A DNA stretch of 17,744 nt from Promethearchaeota archaeon (lineage in GTDB: Archaea > Asgardarchaeota > Lokiarchaeia > Sigynarchaeales > SOKP01), in the NCBI GenBank assembly GCA_016839845.1, contig JAEOTL010000224.1, positions 1 through 17,744 of the forward strand, read 5' to 3'. The number at the start of each line of letters is the position of its first letter. Position 1 is the first letter of the stretch. The notes under the pieces were generated by a model. It searched no databases. It saw nothing but the letters and a program-made list of their open reading frames with translations, and was not told the DNA's origin. Position numbers and translations under genes: made by a program. This document shows positions 6,736 to 15,761 of this stretch, piece by piece.

Positions 6736-8034
6736 ATGGTTAAAGACCTTGAAAAACAGTCATTGAAAGCAGAGAAGCTATATAAAGCAATGCAATACAA
6801 AAGGGCAGCAAAGATTTTTGGTTCTATAGGGGACTCATATTTATCCTTAGGTAATTTTGAGCTCGCGAGAGAGAATTTTATTAGTGCTATAAAATGCTCA
6901 ATAAATGAAGAAAAATACTCAGTCGGAATAGAGTTTCTAAGAAAAGCAGGATCTGCATCCCTTTTTAGAGATGAGATTTTAGATGCCAATCAATTCTATC
7001 GAGAAGCGATAAAATACATTCCTTATTTAAAAAGCGCTTCTGATCGAAATCGATACAATATATTATTCTCATGTCTTACTTATCTGTGTCACTTTGTTTA
7101 TGGGGAACCAGATGAAGGGCTCAAGGTAGTCAAGAGAGCAAAAACACTCGTTGATGATACCTACTTTAAAGAAAACGAGCTGGTACATCTTGTAACCAAT
7201 TTAACTAAGGTTATTCAGGAAAAAACAGAGAAATATGTTGAAAGGATTAAAAGAGATTTCACACATTTTAAATTTCTCCAAGCTGAGACTTTTCTTGCCA
7301 AAAAAGCATTAGTTATAGCAGAAGCTTGCACTTCTCTAAAAACAAAACTGAGTTTTGACAAGGAATTGTATACCACAAATGAAATGATTACTTTAATATT
7401 AGATATAGATTCAAATCCCCTATCCTATATCTCAGAACAAGACTTCTATAATTATAAAATTGAAGATTTAACCATAACAAAAATTAGTAAAACGGTCTCT
7501 GATAACCTTACTTCTCAAAGAATTCCCGATCTCCCTATTGTTATAAAAGCAGGTCAAAAAAAAGCTATAAATCTTTTAATAAAGCCTCATTTCCAAATGG
7601 AAAATCCATTTATTGGACCAGTCCAGCTTTACATTGAACTAAATAGTGAACTAAAGTTTTTATTTGAAATCTCTGAGCATTTAATACCAAATCTTAAATC
7701 ACCTTCCCCAACCTTAAGTATTTCCATTAAAAATTTAAGACCTCCTCTTGTTGATCAAACCTTCCCACTTGAGATTTTTATTGAAAACAAAAGTGAAGGG
7801 GAAGCTCTTAACCTCAATATTGATGTAGAATTTCCAGAGCAAATAAAAGTTATGAGAGGAACATTAAATAAGCAGATATATTCACTTAGATCAAACGAAA
7901 ACATAAAATGGGAAATCAATCTTAAACCTCTAGAAGCTGGTGATTATATCATAAAGATCTCCAGCAAGTTTAATGATCCTGATCAGAACCTTATTGAGGA
8001 TTCCATAGAATTTCCATTACCGATAAAATTATAG
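6736..8034 (+). CDS. TPR-like alpha-solenoid plus beta-sandwich protein, function unknown
   Basis: A 432-residue protein, apparently cytosolic (no signal peptide or membrane segment). Residues 1 to about 190 are helical TPR-like repeats with paired small and aromatic residues, such as YKRAAKIFGSIGDSYLSLG and FELARENFISAIKC, a layout reminiscent of SNAP-type TPR proteins. Residues from about 200 to 432 look all-beta, probably two immunoglobulin-like or appendage-like sandwiches, the second starting near SISIKNLRPPLVDQ with the phrase LEIFIENKSEGEALN. The order helical solenoid then beta-sandwiches recalls eukaryotic trafficking proteins (TRAPP subunits, adaptor appendages), but this is only an architectural resemblance. 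There is no good Shine-Dalgarno. It converges on the M24 peptidase gene with a 12-bp gap. Confidence 0.75.
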   Translation: MVKDLEKQSLKAEKLYKAMQYKRAAKIFGSIGDSYLSLGNFELARENFISAIKCSINEEKYSVGIEFLRKAGSASLFRDEILDANQFYREAIKYIPYLKSASDRNRYNILFSCLTYLCHFVYGEPDEGLKVVKRAKTLVDDTYFKENELVHLVTNLTKVIQEKTEKYVERIKRDFTHFKFLQAETFLAKKALVIAEACTSLKTKLSFDKELYTTNEMITLILDIDSNPLSYISEQDFYNYKIEDLTITKISKTVSDNLTSQRIPDLPIVIKAGQKKAINLLIKPHFQMENPFIGPVQLYIELNSELKFLFEISEHLIPNLKSPSPTLSISIKNLRPPLVDQTFPLEIFIENKSEGEALNLNIDVEFPEQIKVMRGTLNKQIYSLRSNENIKWEINLKPLEAGDYIIKISSKFNDPDQNLIEDSIEFPLPIKL

Positions 8035-8046
8035 TTTAGAATGGTT

Positions 8047-9186
8047 TTATATTGTAATTGGGTCTTTATGAATGTAGGTTACTTGATCACATTTATTTTT
8101 ACCAATAATGATATCATCTTCTAATCTAATACCCCATTTTTCCTTCCAATATAAACCGGGTTCACTAGTATAGACCATATTTTCTTTAAGAGTAAATTCT
8201 TCATTTACCTTCCAACTAATTCTAGCACCAATATCATGTGCTTCGAATCCTAGTGAATGCCCAAAACCATGGAAGAACAATTTTTCATGATCATAGCCTT
8301 TTTCAGCTAGATACTCTCGACACTTTTGAGCTGGAAGACAATTCGGAGTATTATCTGTTAAGTACTTATTTGCAACCTCCTTTGAATTATAAATAGCTTC
8401 ATAAGCCTTAAGAAAATCATTAGAAGGATTATTACCTATCCAATAAGTCCACGTTAAGTCTGAACACATTTGATCTATTTGCAATCCTGTGTCAATAAGC
8501 AATACACCTTCTTCAATTTTTTTAGATGAGGTATTATGATGAGGGTCAGCCGAATTCTCCCCATTCCCTACTATTGCAGGGAATGAAGGTCTTCCCAATT
8601 TCATATATTGATATTCTATTTCTGCTTTGAGCTCTTGCTCAGTCATTCCTTTTTGTACCAAATCTGGAACTGATTCTAAAATTTCAATTGTTGCTTTACA
8701 AACATTACGGAGATCTTTTAGCTCTTCTTGTGATTTAATGCACCTCAGCTCATATATTATTGGAGCTGAAGAGAAAAATTCCGTTTCGGGAGCTAGATCT
8801 TTCACTGCAAAGTAGTCTCCCACTCGTAAATAATCAGCATAAGCTGTTCCTTTCTGTGTAAAAAGATTTTCTCCGTAATTTAAAGCAATTCGTGGCTTAT
8901 CAATCAAAAGCTTTAATTTTGATTTTAATTCAACTAATGAGTTATATGATTCGACTTTTGCGTTTATCCCATTCTTTTTTAAGGATTTTTCTATCATAGC
9001 AGCTTCCATGGTTACTGCAAGAACTCTATGGTCACCGTTTACTCCAACAAAAATATAATGACGGGCGTGTGATTCAACACCTAGCAAAAACCGCGAATTT
9101 ATGTCGCTGTCTTCACTAGAAATTATTAACCACCCATCTCCATTTAATTCCTTCAATATTTCTTGTACTTTTTCAAACTTATTCAT
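8047..9186 (-). CDS. M24-family metallopeptidase, Xaa-Pro aminopeptidase-like
   Basis: A 379-residue two-domain pita-bread-fold peptidase, likely removing N-terminal residues before proline. The N-terminal creatinase-like domain (1 to about 150) precedes the catalytic domain. All five expected dinuclear metal ligands are present: D232 (LLIDTG), D243 (CSDLTWT), H310 (HGFGHSLGFEAHD), E342 (SEPG) and E356 (RLEDD). The length fits prolidase and aminopeptidase P relatives, which sequence alone does not separate. It is cytosolic by appearance. No convincing Shine-Dalgarno precedes the ATG, so the message may be leaderless. It is divergent from the AMP phosphorylase gene across 184 bp. Confidence 0.93.
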   Translation of the reverse strand: MNKFEKVQEILKELNGDGWLIISSEDSDINSRFLLGVESHARHYIFVGVNGDHRVLAVTMEAAMIEKSLKKNGINAKVESYNSLVELKSKLKLLIDKPRIALNYGENLFTQKGTAYADYLRVGDYFAVKDLAPETEFFSSAPIIYELRCIKSQEELKDLRNVCKATIEILESVPDLVQKGMTEQELKAEIEYQYMKLGRPSFPAIVGNGENSADPHHNTSSKKIEEGVLLIDTGLQIDQMCSDLTWTYWIGNNPSNDFLKAYEAIYNSKEVANKYLTDNTPNCLPAQKCREYLAEKGYDHEKLFFHGFGHSLGFEAHDIGARISWKVNEEFTLKENMVYTSEPGLYWKEKWGIRLEDDIIIGKNKCDQVTYIHKDPITI

Positions 9187-9341
9187 ATCTCTGGACCCGA
9201 TAAATCAAAATATTAATTATTATTAAATATTAATTTGTTTATTTTAATTTGGATTTTTTTATTAAAATTCAACTAATTTTCTTACAAAATTCCATTAAAG
9301 AGATTCAAGAATAACATTATTAATCTCTATTCTCTTCTATC

Positions 9342-9349
9342 TTTATATA
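9342..9349 (+). promoter_or_regulatory. Candidate TATA box upstream of AMP phosphorylase
   Basis: TTTATATA, the best TATA-like match in the 9187-9370 divergent region. Its centre is about 26 bp before the TTG start, which would put transcription at or next to the start codon. That sits awkwardly with the Shine-Dalgarno AGGTGA at 9361-9366, so the call is weak. Confidence 0.3.
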
Positions 9350-9370
9350 ATACTAAATTTAGGTGAAAGT

Positions 9371-10939
9371 TTGAAGCTTAAAGTAAAAGAAATTAATTTT
9401 GAGACGGGAAATGAGAAAGATGTTGTATTAAATATCAAAGATGCATTGGAATTAGGACAGAAAGCAGGAGAACGTATTTTTATTAAAAACATTGGTTCTA
9501 GATCCTTAGAAGATAAATATTGGACTGCAATTATTCAGATAGATTATTCGAATACAGTTGTAAATCCGGGGGAGATCGGGATCTTTCTAGATATATTTCG
9601 AGAGAAAAAAGAACTGAAAAATGGGACGACAATATCCGTAAAACCCGCAGAGCCTCCAGATTCCTTTAAATATATTCAAAAAAAAATTAAAGGACAGAAA
9701 TTGACAAGCGAGGAAATAAATAGTATAATCTCTGATGCTGTTTCGGGATCTTTATCTAGAATTGATTTAGCAGCTTTTATAACTGGCGTATCGATTAACG
9801 GTATGGATAATGAAGAAATGACAGCTCTCACTTTAGCAGAGACACGGAGTGGGGAAATTTTTTACTTTGGGATGGATGTTTATGATAAACACAGCACAAA
9901 AACCTGCGTTTAGTCGGTTTTGCTGAATGGTGGCGTTCCAGGTAATAAAGTTTCTCTCATTATAGTTCCAATAGTAGCAGCAGCTGGTCTTATAATTCCA
10001 AAATCTTCAACTCGAGCAATAACCTCTCCCTCAGGAACTGCTGATTCAATGGAGGTTTTAGCACCTGTTTCTTTCAGTCCCGCTGAATTAAATAAAATAG
10101 TTTCGGAGGAACATGCTTGTATAATCTGGGGTGGCGCTCTAGAAACAGCTCCTGCAGATAATGTATTGATTGAAATTGAACGTCCTCTCCATATGGATCC
10201 AATAGGTCTTATGATTCCATCGATTTTAACAAAAAAATTGTCCCTTGGTGTTAAAAAGCTTGTTCTTGATATCCCTGTGGGGGGAGGAACTAAATTTCCT
10301 CTTCCAGTTAATGGAGAACAATTTGCATATTTATTTAAAGAAATTGCAGGTAATGTAGGAATCGAAGCGGAGTGTGCATTGACTCTGGCTCATCAACCAA
10401 TAGGTCATGCAGTAGGTCCCGCAATAGAGGCTAAAGAAGCGTTAGAATTGCTCATGGATTATTCTGCAGGCCCTAATTCGTTAATAGAGAAATCCACAGA
10501 TTTAGCAGGAATTCTTTTAGAAATGAGCGGAAAAGCTCAAAAAGGGATGGGTCAAAGTATGGCAAAGGAAATCTTAAAATCTGGTAAAGCCTATGAAAAA
10601 ATGAGAAAAATCATTGAAGCTCAAGGAGGAAATCCAGATATTAAACCTGAAGATATTGAACTAGGTCCTCATCTAAAAGAATTTTTCGCATCAAAGGAGG
10701 GTTATATTGTTGATGTGAATAACTCGATTATCAACCAAATAGCAAAAACTGCTGGATGTCCAAGTTCAAAGAGTTCTGGTGTAGAAATAATAAAAAAACA
10801 AGGAGCAAAAATAAAAGAAGGGGATCTTGTTTTCAGAATTTATTCTCATAGCAAGTCAAAGTTGAGAAAGGCTGAAAAAATCTATAATTCGACAGGTGGG
10901 CCAATTCGTTTAGGTGGAATGGTGATAGAAAGAATTTAA
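9371..10939 (+). CDS. AMP phosphorylase, interrupted by a 30-nt intron
   Basis: An archaeal AMP phosphorylase (thymidine phosphorylase-like), which splits AMP or other NMPs with phosphate into base and ribose-1,5-bisphosphate for nucleotide salvage. Exon 1 is 9371-9897 and exon 2 is 9928-10939; joined they encode 512 residues, close to the family's usual 500. The N-terminal domain (1 to about 85) precedes the nucleoside phosphorylase core. Without splicing, the frame meets TAG at 9911. Splicing rejoins D172-K-H-S-T-G-G-V-P-G-N-K, the conserved phosphate-binding loop. Further family blocks follow: RAITSPSGTAD, then VGGGTKFP and GAKIKEGDLVF. The start is TTG at 9371 after AGGTGA; the N terminus MKLKVKEI fits the family. 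The usual pathway partners (ribose-1,5-bisphosphate isomerase, form III RuBisCO) are not in the window. If not spliced, the gene would be broken. Confidence 0.9.
9898..9927 (+). other. Bulge-helix-bulge (tRNA-splicing type) intron in AMP phosphorylase
   Basis: The RNA folds into a near-canonical BHB motif. The central 4-bp helix is CAGC (9892-9895) with GCTG (9922-9925). Three-nt bulges follow on both strands, ACA (9896-9898) and AAT (9926-9928). The inner 6-bp helix is AAAACC (9899-9904) with GGTTTT (9916-9921), closed by an 11-nt loop. Cutting after the second base of each bulge, as archaeal tRNA endonuclease does, releases exactly 30 nt including the in-frame TAG and leaves ACT (Thr), giving KHS-T-GGVPGNK. 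The outer helix is weak (C9890-G9930 and A9889-T9931 beyond an A-G mismatch), a relaxed form also known for mRNA introns. Confidence 0.82.
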
Positions 10940-10968
10940 ACCTTAACATAATTATTTGTTGTTATTAA

Positions 10969-12450
10969 ATGCCACTAACTCCAAAAGCAATCTATAAAGA
11001 TTTTATAAATGGTGATTTAGATAGACTTTTTGCTACAGAGCTTTTATTGACATTAATCGATAATGCTGAAAACATCGAAACAAGAATAGAAAGTCTTAAT
11101 ATTCTGGATAAAATTCAAATAGACGATGAAAAAACTTTCAAATTCTTAGAACATTTACTAATTTCTGATTTTAATGAGGAGATTAGAAGCCTTACATGTG
11201 TGGTTCTAAAAAACCATTATCTAGATAAATGTTTAGATTCATTTATATGGGCTCTCGAACATGAAACTTCATTGCAATGCCTAACAACAATAATACGCGC
11301 TATTGGAGAATCTAACTCTAAGAAAGCTAAATCTGTGATATCTAATAAAATTATAAGTCAAAAAAGATCATTTTCCTCAAATCAACAAGATTCATTACCA
11401 GAGATTAAAAGGTTCACTACTGAGGTGCTTGCTGAAATTCTAATAAATTATTATGTTATCGCAATGCTCAAGAAATCCTTTGGGTACTTCAAATTCAAAT
11501 CTGACAACTTAGGTTTTGTACTTGAGCTTGATCTCTCCAATGTTGAGAGATATAGCCCGAATTTGAATAAATTAGAAGATTTTCTTCCTTCAATTTTTAG
11601 TTTAAAAAGTCTTAAAACATGTGATCTACGATTTAACCACTTAACGAAACTTCCCAAAATAATAATTTCTTACTTGGAATATCTGGATTTAAGTTATAAC
11701 AAACTAAATAGACTCCCAGAATTAATTAAATTTCCTTCCATTAAAAGCTTAAATTTGAAATCGAATATATTAAGATCACTTCCGGAATCTATTGGAAAGC
11801 TAAAATCACTTGAAAATTTAAATTTAAGAAACAATTTTCTCTCTAATCTTCCTAACTCAATAGAAATGATATCTTCACTAAATACTCTCGATCTTCATGG
11901 TAACAAAATAAACGCTATATCTATGAAACTAAGTAGATCTATAAAAGAGCTAGAATTGGGTTGGAATGGGTTGTTGACAATTCCAGACAGCCTGGAAAAT
12001 CTTAAATTACTCAAAAAACTTGGATTAGGCGGAAATAAATTTTCAATTCTCCCAAGCTGGATTGGAATATTTTCCTTATTAAAGGTTTTAGATTTGTATG
12101 ATAATAAATTACTTGAAATTCCAGAGTCAATGGGGTCATTGAAATCTCTTGAAAAACTAAATTTAAGGAATAATCAATTAACTGACCTACCATCTTCTAT
12201 ACGAAATCTGAAATCATTAAAATCTTTAAATCTAAGTTGGAACGAATTTAAGACCCTTCCAGAGTGGATAGGGGATTTATCATCTTTAGAAGAACTGAAT
12301 TTATGGGGTAATAAACTTGAGGATTTACCTAAGTCAATAAAAACAATTTCATCACTCAAAGTCATAGATTTGAATTTCAACAGAATCAAAGATATTCCTT
12401 CTTCACTAAGAGAATTAAAGAGAAAGAATAATCTTGAAATTAAACTTTGA
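10969..12450 (+). CDS. HEAT-like plus leucine-rich-repeat protein, copy 1
   Basis: A 493-residue protein with no signal peptide or membrane segment. Residues 1 to about 170 are a helical HEAT-like domain (TRIESLNILDKI, FLEHLLISDFNEEIRSLTC). From about residue 180 there are about 13 leucine-rich repeats of some 23 residues, with the pattern LxxLxLxxNxLxxLPxxI, typical of the Shoc2/Ras-suppressor-like LRR class used as protein-binding scaffolds. A likely role is protein-protein interaction; no enzyme motif is visible. It starts 29 bp after AMP phosphorylase with no clear Shine-Dalgarno and ends in UGA. The next gene is a paralogue, so the pair arose by tandem duplication. Confidence 0.85.
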   Translation: MPLTPKAIYKDFINGDLDRLFATELLLTLIDNAENIETRIESLNILDKIQIDDEKTFKFLEHLLISDFNEEIRSLTCVVLKNHYLDKCLDSFIWALEHETSLQCLTTIIRAIGESNSKKAKSVISNKIISQKRSFSSNQQDSLPEIKRFTTEVLAEILINYYVIAMLKKSFGYFKFKSDNLGFVLELDLSNVERYSPNLNKLEDFLPSIFSLKSLKTCDLRFNHLTKLPKIIISYLEYLDLSYNKLNRLPELIKFPSIKSLNLKSNILRSLPESIGKLKSLENLNLRNNFLSNLPNSIEMISSLNTLDLHGNKINAISMKLSRSIKELELGWNGLLTIPDSLENLKLLKKLGLGGNKFSILPSWIGIFSLLKVLDLYDNKLLEIPESMGSLKSLEKLNLRNNQLTDLPSSIRNLKSLKSLNLSWNEFKTLPEWIGDLSSLEELNLWGNKLEDLPKSIKTISSLKVIDLNFNRIKDIPSSLRELKRKNNLEIKL

Positions 12451-12529
12451 GATGGAAAAAACTCTAGCTTGTTTCTATTTGCAAATTAAATGAGTAATTT
12501 AAAAAGTTAGAATCTATTTTCTAAAAATA

Positions 12530-13888
12530 ATGGAACTCTCGCCTAAAAAGATTATTAACGAATATTCTCAAAACCAAATAGATAAGCTTGCCGCAACTAA
12601 ATTGTTGTTATCATTAATTGAAAATACTGATAATAACAAAACTCGGATTGAGTGCATTAATCAATTGGATAATATTAGAGTTGGAGATGAGAGATCTTTT
12701 GAAGTTCTTGAACATTTACTAATTTCTGACTCAAATGATTTGATTAGGAATTCTGCGGCTATTACTTTGAGAAATAATTTTTTAGACAGAATATTAGAAC
12801 CAATGAAATGGTCTCTTGCTCACGATGAATCCCCTCTTTGTTTGAATACAATCTATTTAATATTAATTGATATTTTACACAATTTAGCAAGAGATTCAGA
12901 TCCTTTTGCATCATCAAGTCTACTAACTGAAATTGAAGGAATGAATAACAAAGATTTTGTGATTGGGTTTGAGACTATATGTAGATCAAAAAATATTGAA
13001 GATTTCTCCAATTCAGAATTAGCGGATGTATTAATTAATTACTTTTCAATTATTTATCTTGAGAAATCATTCTGGAGATTAAATTCAAAACTTAATGAAT
13101 GCAAGATTATTGAGTTAGATTTCATATTTAAGGGTTTGACTCGACTACCTGATGTAATTAAGAATTTAACTCATTTAAAAACCTTGATTCTTAGATATAA
13201 CCAACTTACGCAACTTCCCGATTGGATAAGTGTATTGAGTTCACTTGAAATACTAAATGTTAATGTTAATAATTTAAATGCGCTACCCGAGGAAATAGGA
13301 TACTTGAAATCACTTAAAGAACTATTATTGTGGAAAAATGAGCTTAGTCATCTCCCGAGTTCCTTAGGAAATCTTATCAATCTAGAAACATTGAATTTAA
13401 GGTTAAATCAATTGAAGACATTACCGGATACAATAGGACGATTAAATTCTTTAAAAGAATTGAATTTACATGATAACCAACTGGTAAATCTTCCCAATTC
13501 TATTGCATTTCTTGATAAATTAGAAGTCCTTAACCTAAGTTGGAATAATATTCAAAACTTACCTGATTCATTTGGATCTCTACCTTCCCTAAAAGCTCTA
13601 GATTTAGAGAGAAATGAATTAACTGAGCTCCCAGAAAGTATAAAAGATCTTAAATCTTTAGAATATCTCAATTTAAGTGATAACAAATTAACAACAATCC
13701 CAAAGGGAATTGGAAATCTTACTTCTCTTCAGTATTTAAATTTATCTAGGAATGAACTTGACTCTATTCCCAAATCTCTAAAATCACTAACTTCTTTAAA
13801 AAAATTATATTTAGGGGAAAATTATATTAGAACTATCCCAAAATATCTAAGAAAATTAGAGTGTATTGAAGACGAAATTAAATACTAG
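12530..13888 (+). CDS. HEAT-like plus leucine-rich-repeat protein, copy 2
   Basis: A 452-residue paralogue of the upstream gene. The N-terminal helical domains align along their length: both open M-x-L-[ST]-P-K-x-I, both carry ATxLLLxLI, and both share FEHLLISD-like text (here EVLEHLLISDSND). About 11 LRRs of 23 residues follow from residue 185, for example LKELNLHDNQLVNLP and LEYLNLSDNKLTTIP. It has fewer repeats than copy 1, so repeats were gained or lost after duplication. Its role is probably as a scaffold or binding protein; the partner is unknown. It starts 79 bp after copy 1 with no obvious Shine-Dalgarno, and converges on the DNA ligase gene with 16 bp between the stops. Confidence 0.85.
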   Translation: MELSPKKIINEYSQNQIDKLAATKLLLSLIENTDNNKTRIECINQLDNIRVGDERSFEVLEHLLISDSNDLIRNSAAITLRNNFLDRILEPMKWSLAHDESPLCLNTIYLILIDILHNLARDSDPFASSSLLTEIEGMNNKDFVIGFETICRSKNIEDFSNSELADVLINYFSIIYLEKSFWRLNSKLNECKIIELDFIFKGLTRLPDVIKNLTHLKTLILRYNQLTQLPDWISVLSSLEILNVNVNNLNALPEEIGYLKSLKELLLWKNELSHLPSSLGNLINLETLNLRLNQLKTLPDTIGRLNSLKELNLHDNQLVNLPNSIAFLDKLEVLNLSWNNIQNLPDSFGSLPSLKALDLERNELTELPESIKDLKSLEYLNLSDNKLTTIPKGIGNLTSLQYLNLSRNELDSIPKSLKSLTSLKKLYLGENYIRTIPKYLRKLECIEDEIKY

Positions 13889-13904
13889 AAAATTATTTTG
13901 TTTA

Positions 13905-15662
13905 CTACTGAGTCTTATATAACTCTTTAATTTCCTCTACTGTAGTTATTTCCAACGGCCCTTTCTCAGGACGCAATCTCTGAAACACAGGGAATCTCAT
14001 AGAATATCCTAGGGTGGCAAATTTATCACTTACAGTGATCTCATCGCCCGTAATTTCCATTACAACCTCAGGATTTAGCCATATATCCGGAGTATCTTCA
14101 CATATTACATTACTAGGTTTTTTATCAACCGTAATATTTTCCATTTCGTTAGTTAAGGAATCAGACAATTCATCTGTTAAACCGGAAAAAAATCGAGTGA
14201 ATGCTATGAACTTGTTGTTTTCAGGATCATAAACCGCACCGATGTAGGTTCCCAATACCCCAGTTCTCCGACCTTTACCGTAGAACGCGCCTACTAGGAC
14301 CACATCTATTGAGTCCTTTAATTTTCCACCCTCTAAGCTTTTTAATTTTAACCAGAGATATCCCCGGTTCCCCGCATGGTAAGTTGATTCCTCTTGGATA
14401 GTTTTTGCCATTATTCCTTCAGTTCCATCATTTCTAGCCTGGTTAAAGAAATCTACAAGTTCTTCAGTAGAATTTATCAACGTAGAGTTTACTAAACGTA
14501 ATTCATCCCTTGGTTCTATAATTTCCTCCAATTTTTTACGTCTTTCAGGTAATGTTTTATCAACATAAGCTTCATCCCCAATTTTTAACAAATCAAAAAC
14601 AAATAAGCAGACGGGGATTTCTTTAGAAATATCGTCAACATCGTATTTTCTCCGTCTTTTGCTTAAAACCTGAAATGGTAACATCTTCTCATAAACATGA
14701 TCCATAGCCACGACTTCTCCTTCAAATATTACCCTTTCAGTCTTTACGTTTTGTAGAACTACATTACAAACATCAGGATATTGTTCAGAGATATCAAGCA
14801 ATCTTCGTGAAAATAAGATGACCTTTTCCCCATCTTTATGGATTTGAAGTCTTTCTCCATCTAATTTGTATTCTGCTACGAAAGGTATCCCAAGTCTATT
14901 TACAAATTCAGTGTAGATTTCTCTCGAAGCAAGCATACTAAGGATTGGTGTTCCATAGTCTATATTGATTTTTTTCACTTCCTCCAATCCCTGTTTTGCT
15001 AGAACTATTGCGACTTCACCCAAATCGGGATATAAACTATAAGCCTTCTCAATAAATTCTTTGCTTTCCCTTGTTCCTGTAAATGCTTGAGCAAGCCCTT
15101 CAATTATAGTTGGTGATTGAACACCTACTCTCAGCGTAGATGTAATAACCCGTAAAATGTATTTAGTTTCTAGAGGGGAACTTCTCCTCATTAAACCTCT
15201 TAAAATACCTAATTTGATATCATGGGATCCTGATCCTTCAGATAAAGCAATTTTTTCTAATTCTGAGTATAATTCTGAGATTATTAGAGAGGACTTTGGT
15301 GTTTCCTCAGATTGATTATAATCAAAAAGTGATTTTTGTTTCTTTTTTTTTGTTAAAATTAACTCTGCTGCGGCCCCGATATCTCCTTGCTTGATTAGTA
15401 CTTGCTTAATTCTCTTTACATCTAATCCAGAGTGCACTGATAATGCTTCAATTATCATTTTTTCAGCTATCCCCATTTTGGGAAACTGTTTTATGTTGGG
15501 GGCAAGTTGACCCTGTAATAGATAGATAATTTTATCTAAGTCTTGAAAATCTTGCGTTTCCTTGATCTTTTCAAAAAATTTCGACAATAAATCAATCATT
15601 TCCAGCCTTTTTGATGTTCCTTCAAGTTCTGAAAACAATTGAGATAAACTGCTGAATTTCAT
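13905..15662 (-). CDS. lig: ATP-dependent DNA ligase, archaeal type
   Basis: A 585-residue replicative-type DNA ligase that seals nicks via a lysyl-AMP intermediate. The N-terminal DNA-binding domain (1 to about 220) is followed by nucleotidyltransferase motifs in order: motif I EYKLDGER with catalytic K266, motif Ia around SRRLLDISEQYPD, motif III FEGEVVAMD, motif IIIa LFVFDLL, motif IV TEGIMAK and motif V LWLKLK. An OB-fold follows, ending in RFPVFQRLRPEKGP. The start is the ATG at 15662 (MKFSSL), which matches the usual archaeal N terminus; an in-frame TTG six bases earlier is less likely. No Shine-Dalgarno is visible. The length is normal. It lies about 100 bp downstream of the gelsolin-like gene on the same strand. 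Confidence 0.96.
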   Translation of the reverse strand: MKFSSLSQLFSELEGTSKRLEMIDLLSKFFEKIKETQDFQDLDKIIYLLQGQLAPNIKQFPKMGIAEKMIIEALSVHSGLDVKRIKQVLIKQGDIGAAAELILTKKKKQKSLFDYNQSEETPKSSLIISELYSELEKIALSEGSGSHDIKLGILRGLMRRSSPLETKYILRVITSTLRVGVQSPTIIEGLAQAFTGTRESKEFIEKAYSLYPDLGEVAIVLAKQGLEEVKKINIDYGTPILSMLASREIYTEFVNRLGIPFVAEYKLDGERLQIHKDGEKVILFSRRLLDISEQYPDVCNVVLQNVKTERVIFEGEVVAMDHVYEKMLPFQVLSKRRRKYDVDDISKEIPVCLFVFDLLKIGDEAYVDKTLPERRKKLEEIIEPRDELRLVNSTLINSTEELVDFFNQARNDGTEGIMAKTIQEESTYHAGNRGYLWLKLKSLEGGKLKDSIDVVLVGAFYGKGRRTGVLGTYIGAVYDPENNKFIAFTRFFSGLTDELSDSLTNEMENITVDKKPSNVICEDTPDIWLNPEVVMEITGDEITVSDKFATLGYSMRFPVFQRLRPEKGPLEITTVEEIKELYKTQ

Positions 15663-15761
15663 AAACAATCATTGAAGAATTTCTTCTAAACACCTATTAA
15701 ATAATTAAAAGATAATAATAAAAATTATTTTTTTTTTTGAGTTTTATAAGGTTTGAGGTTC

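Noticed and set aside
9911..9913. TAG in AMP phosphorylase read as pyrrolysine
   Set aside because: The TAG lies in the loop of a BHB-fitting hairpin, and reading it through would leave ten extra residues inside a strictly conserved phosphate-binding loop. Splicing explains both problems.
9920..10939. A separate gene starting inside the AMP phosphorylase region
   Set aside because: The downstream frame begins at a TTG within the intron hairpin, has no ribosome site, and is simply the C-terminal two-thirds of the same enzyme.
15725..15740. T tract at about 15730 as a terminator of the gelsolin-like gene
   Set aside because: The Ts are on the plus strand, while both flanking genes are on the minus strand, so the transcript there would carry an A tract.
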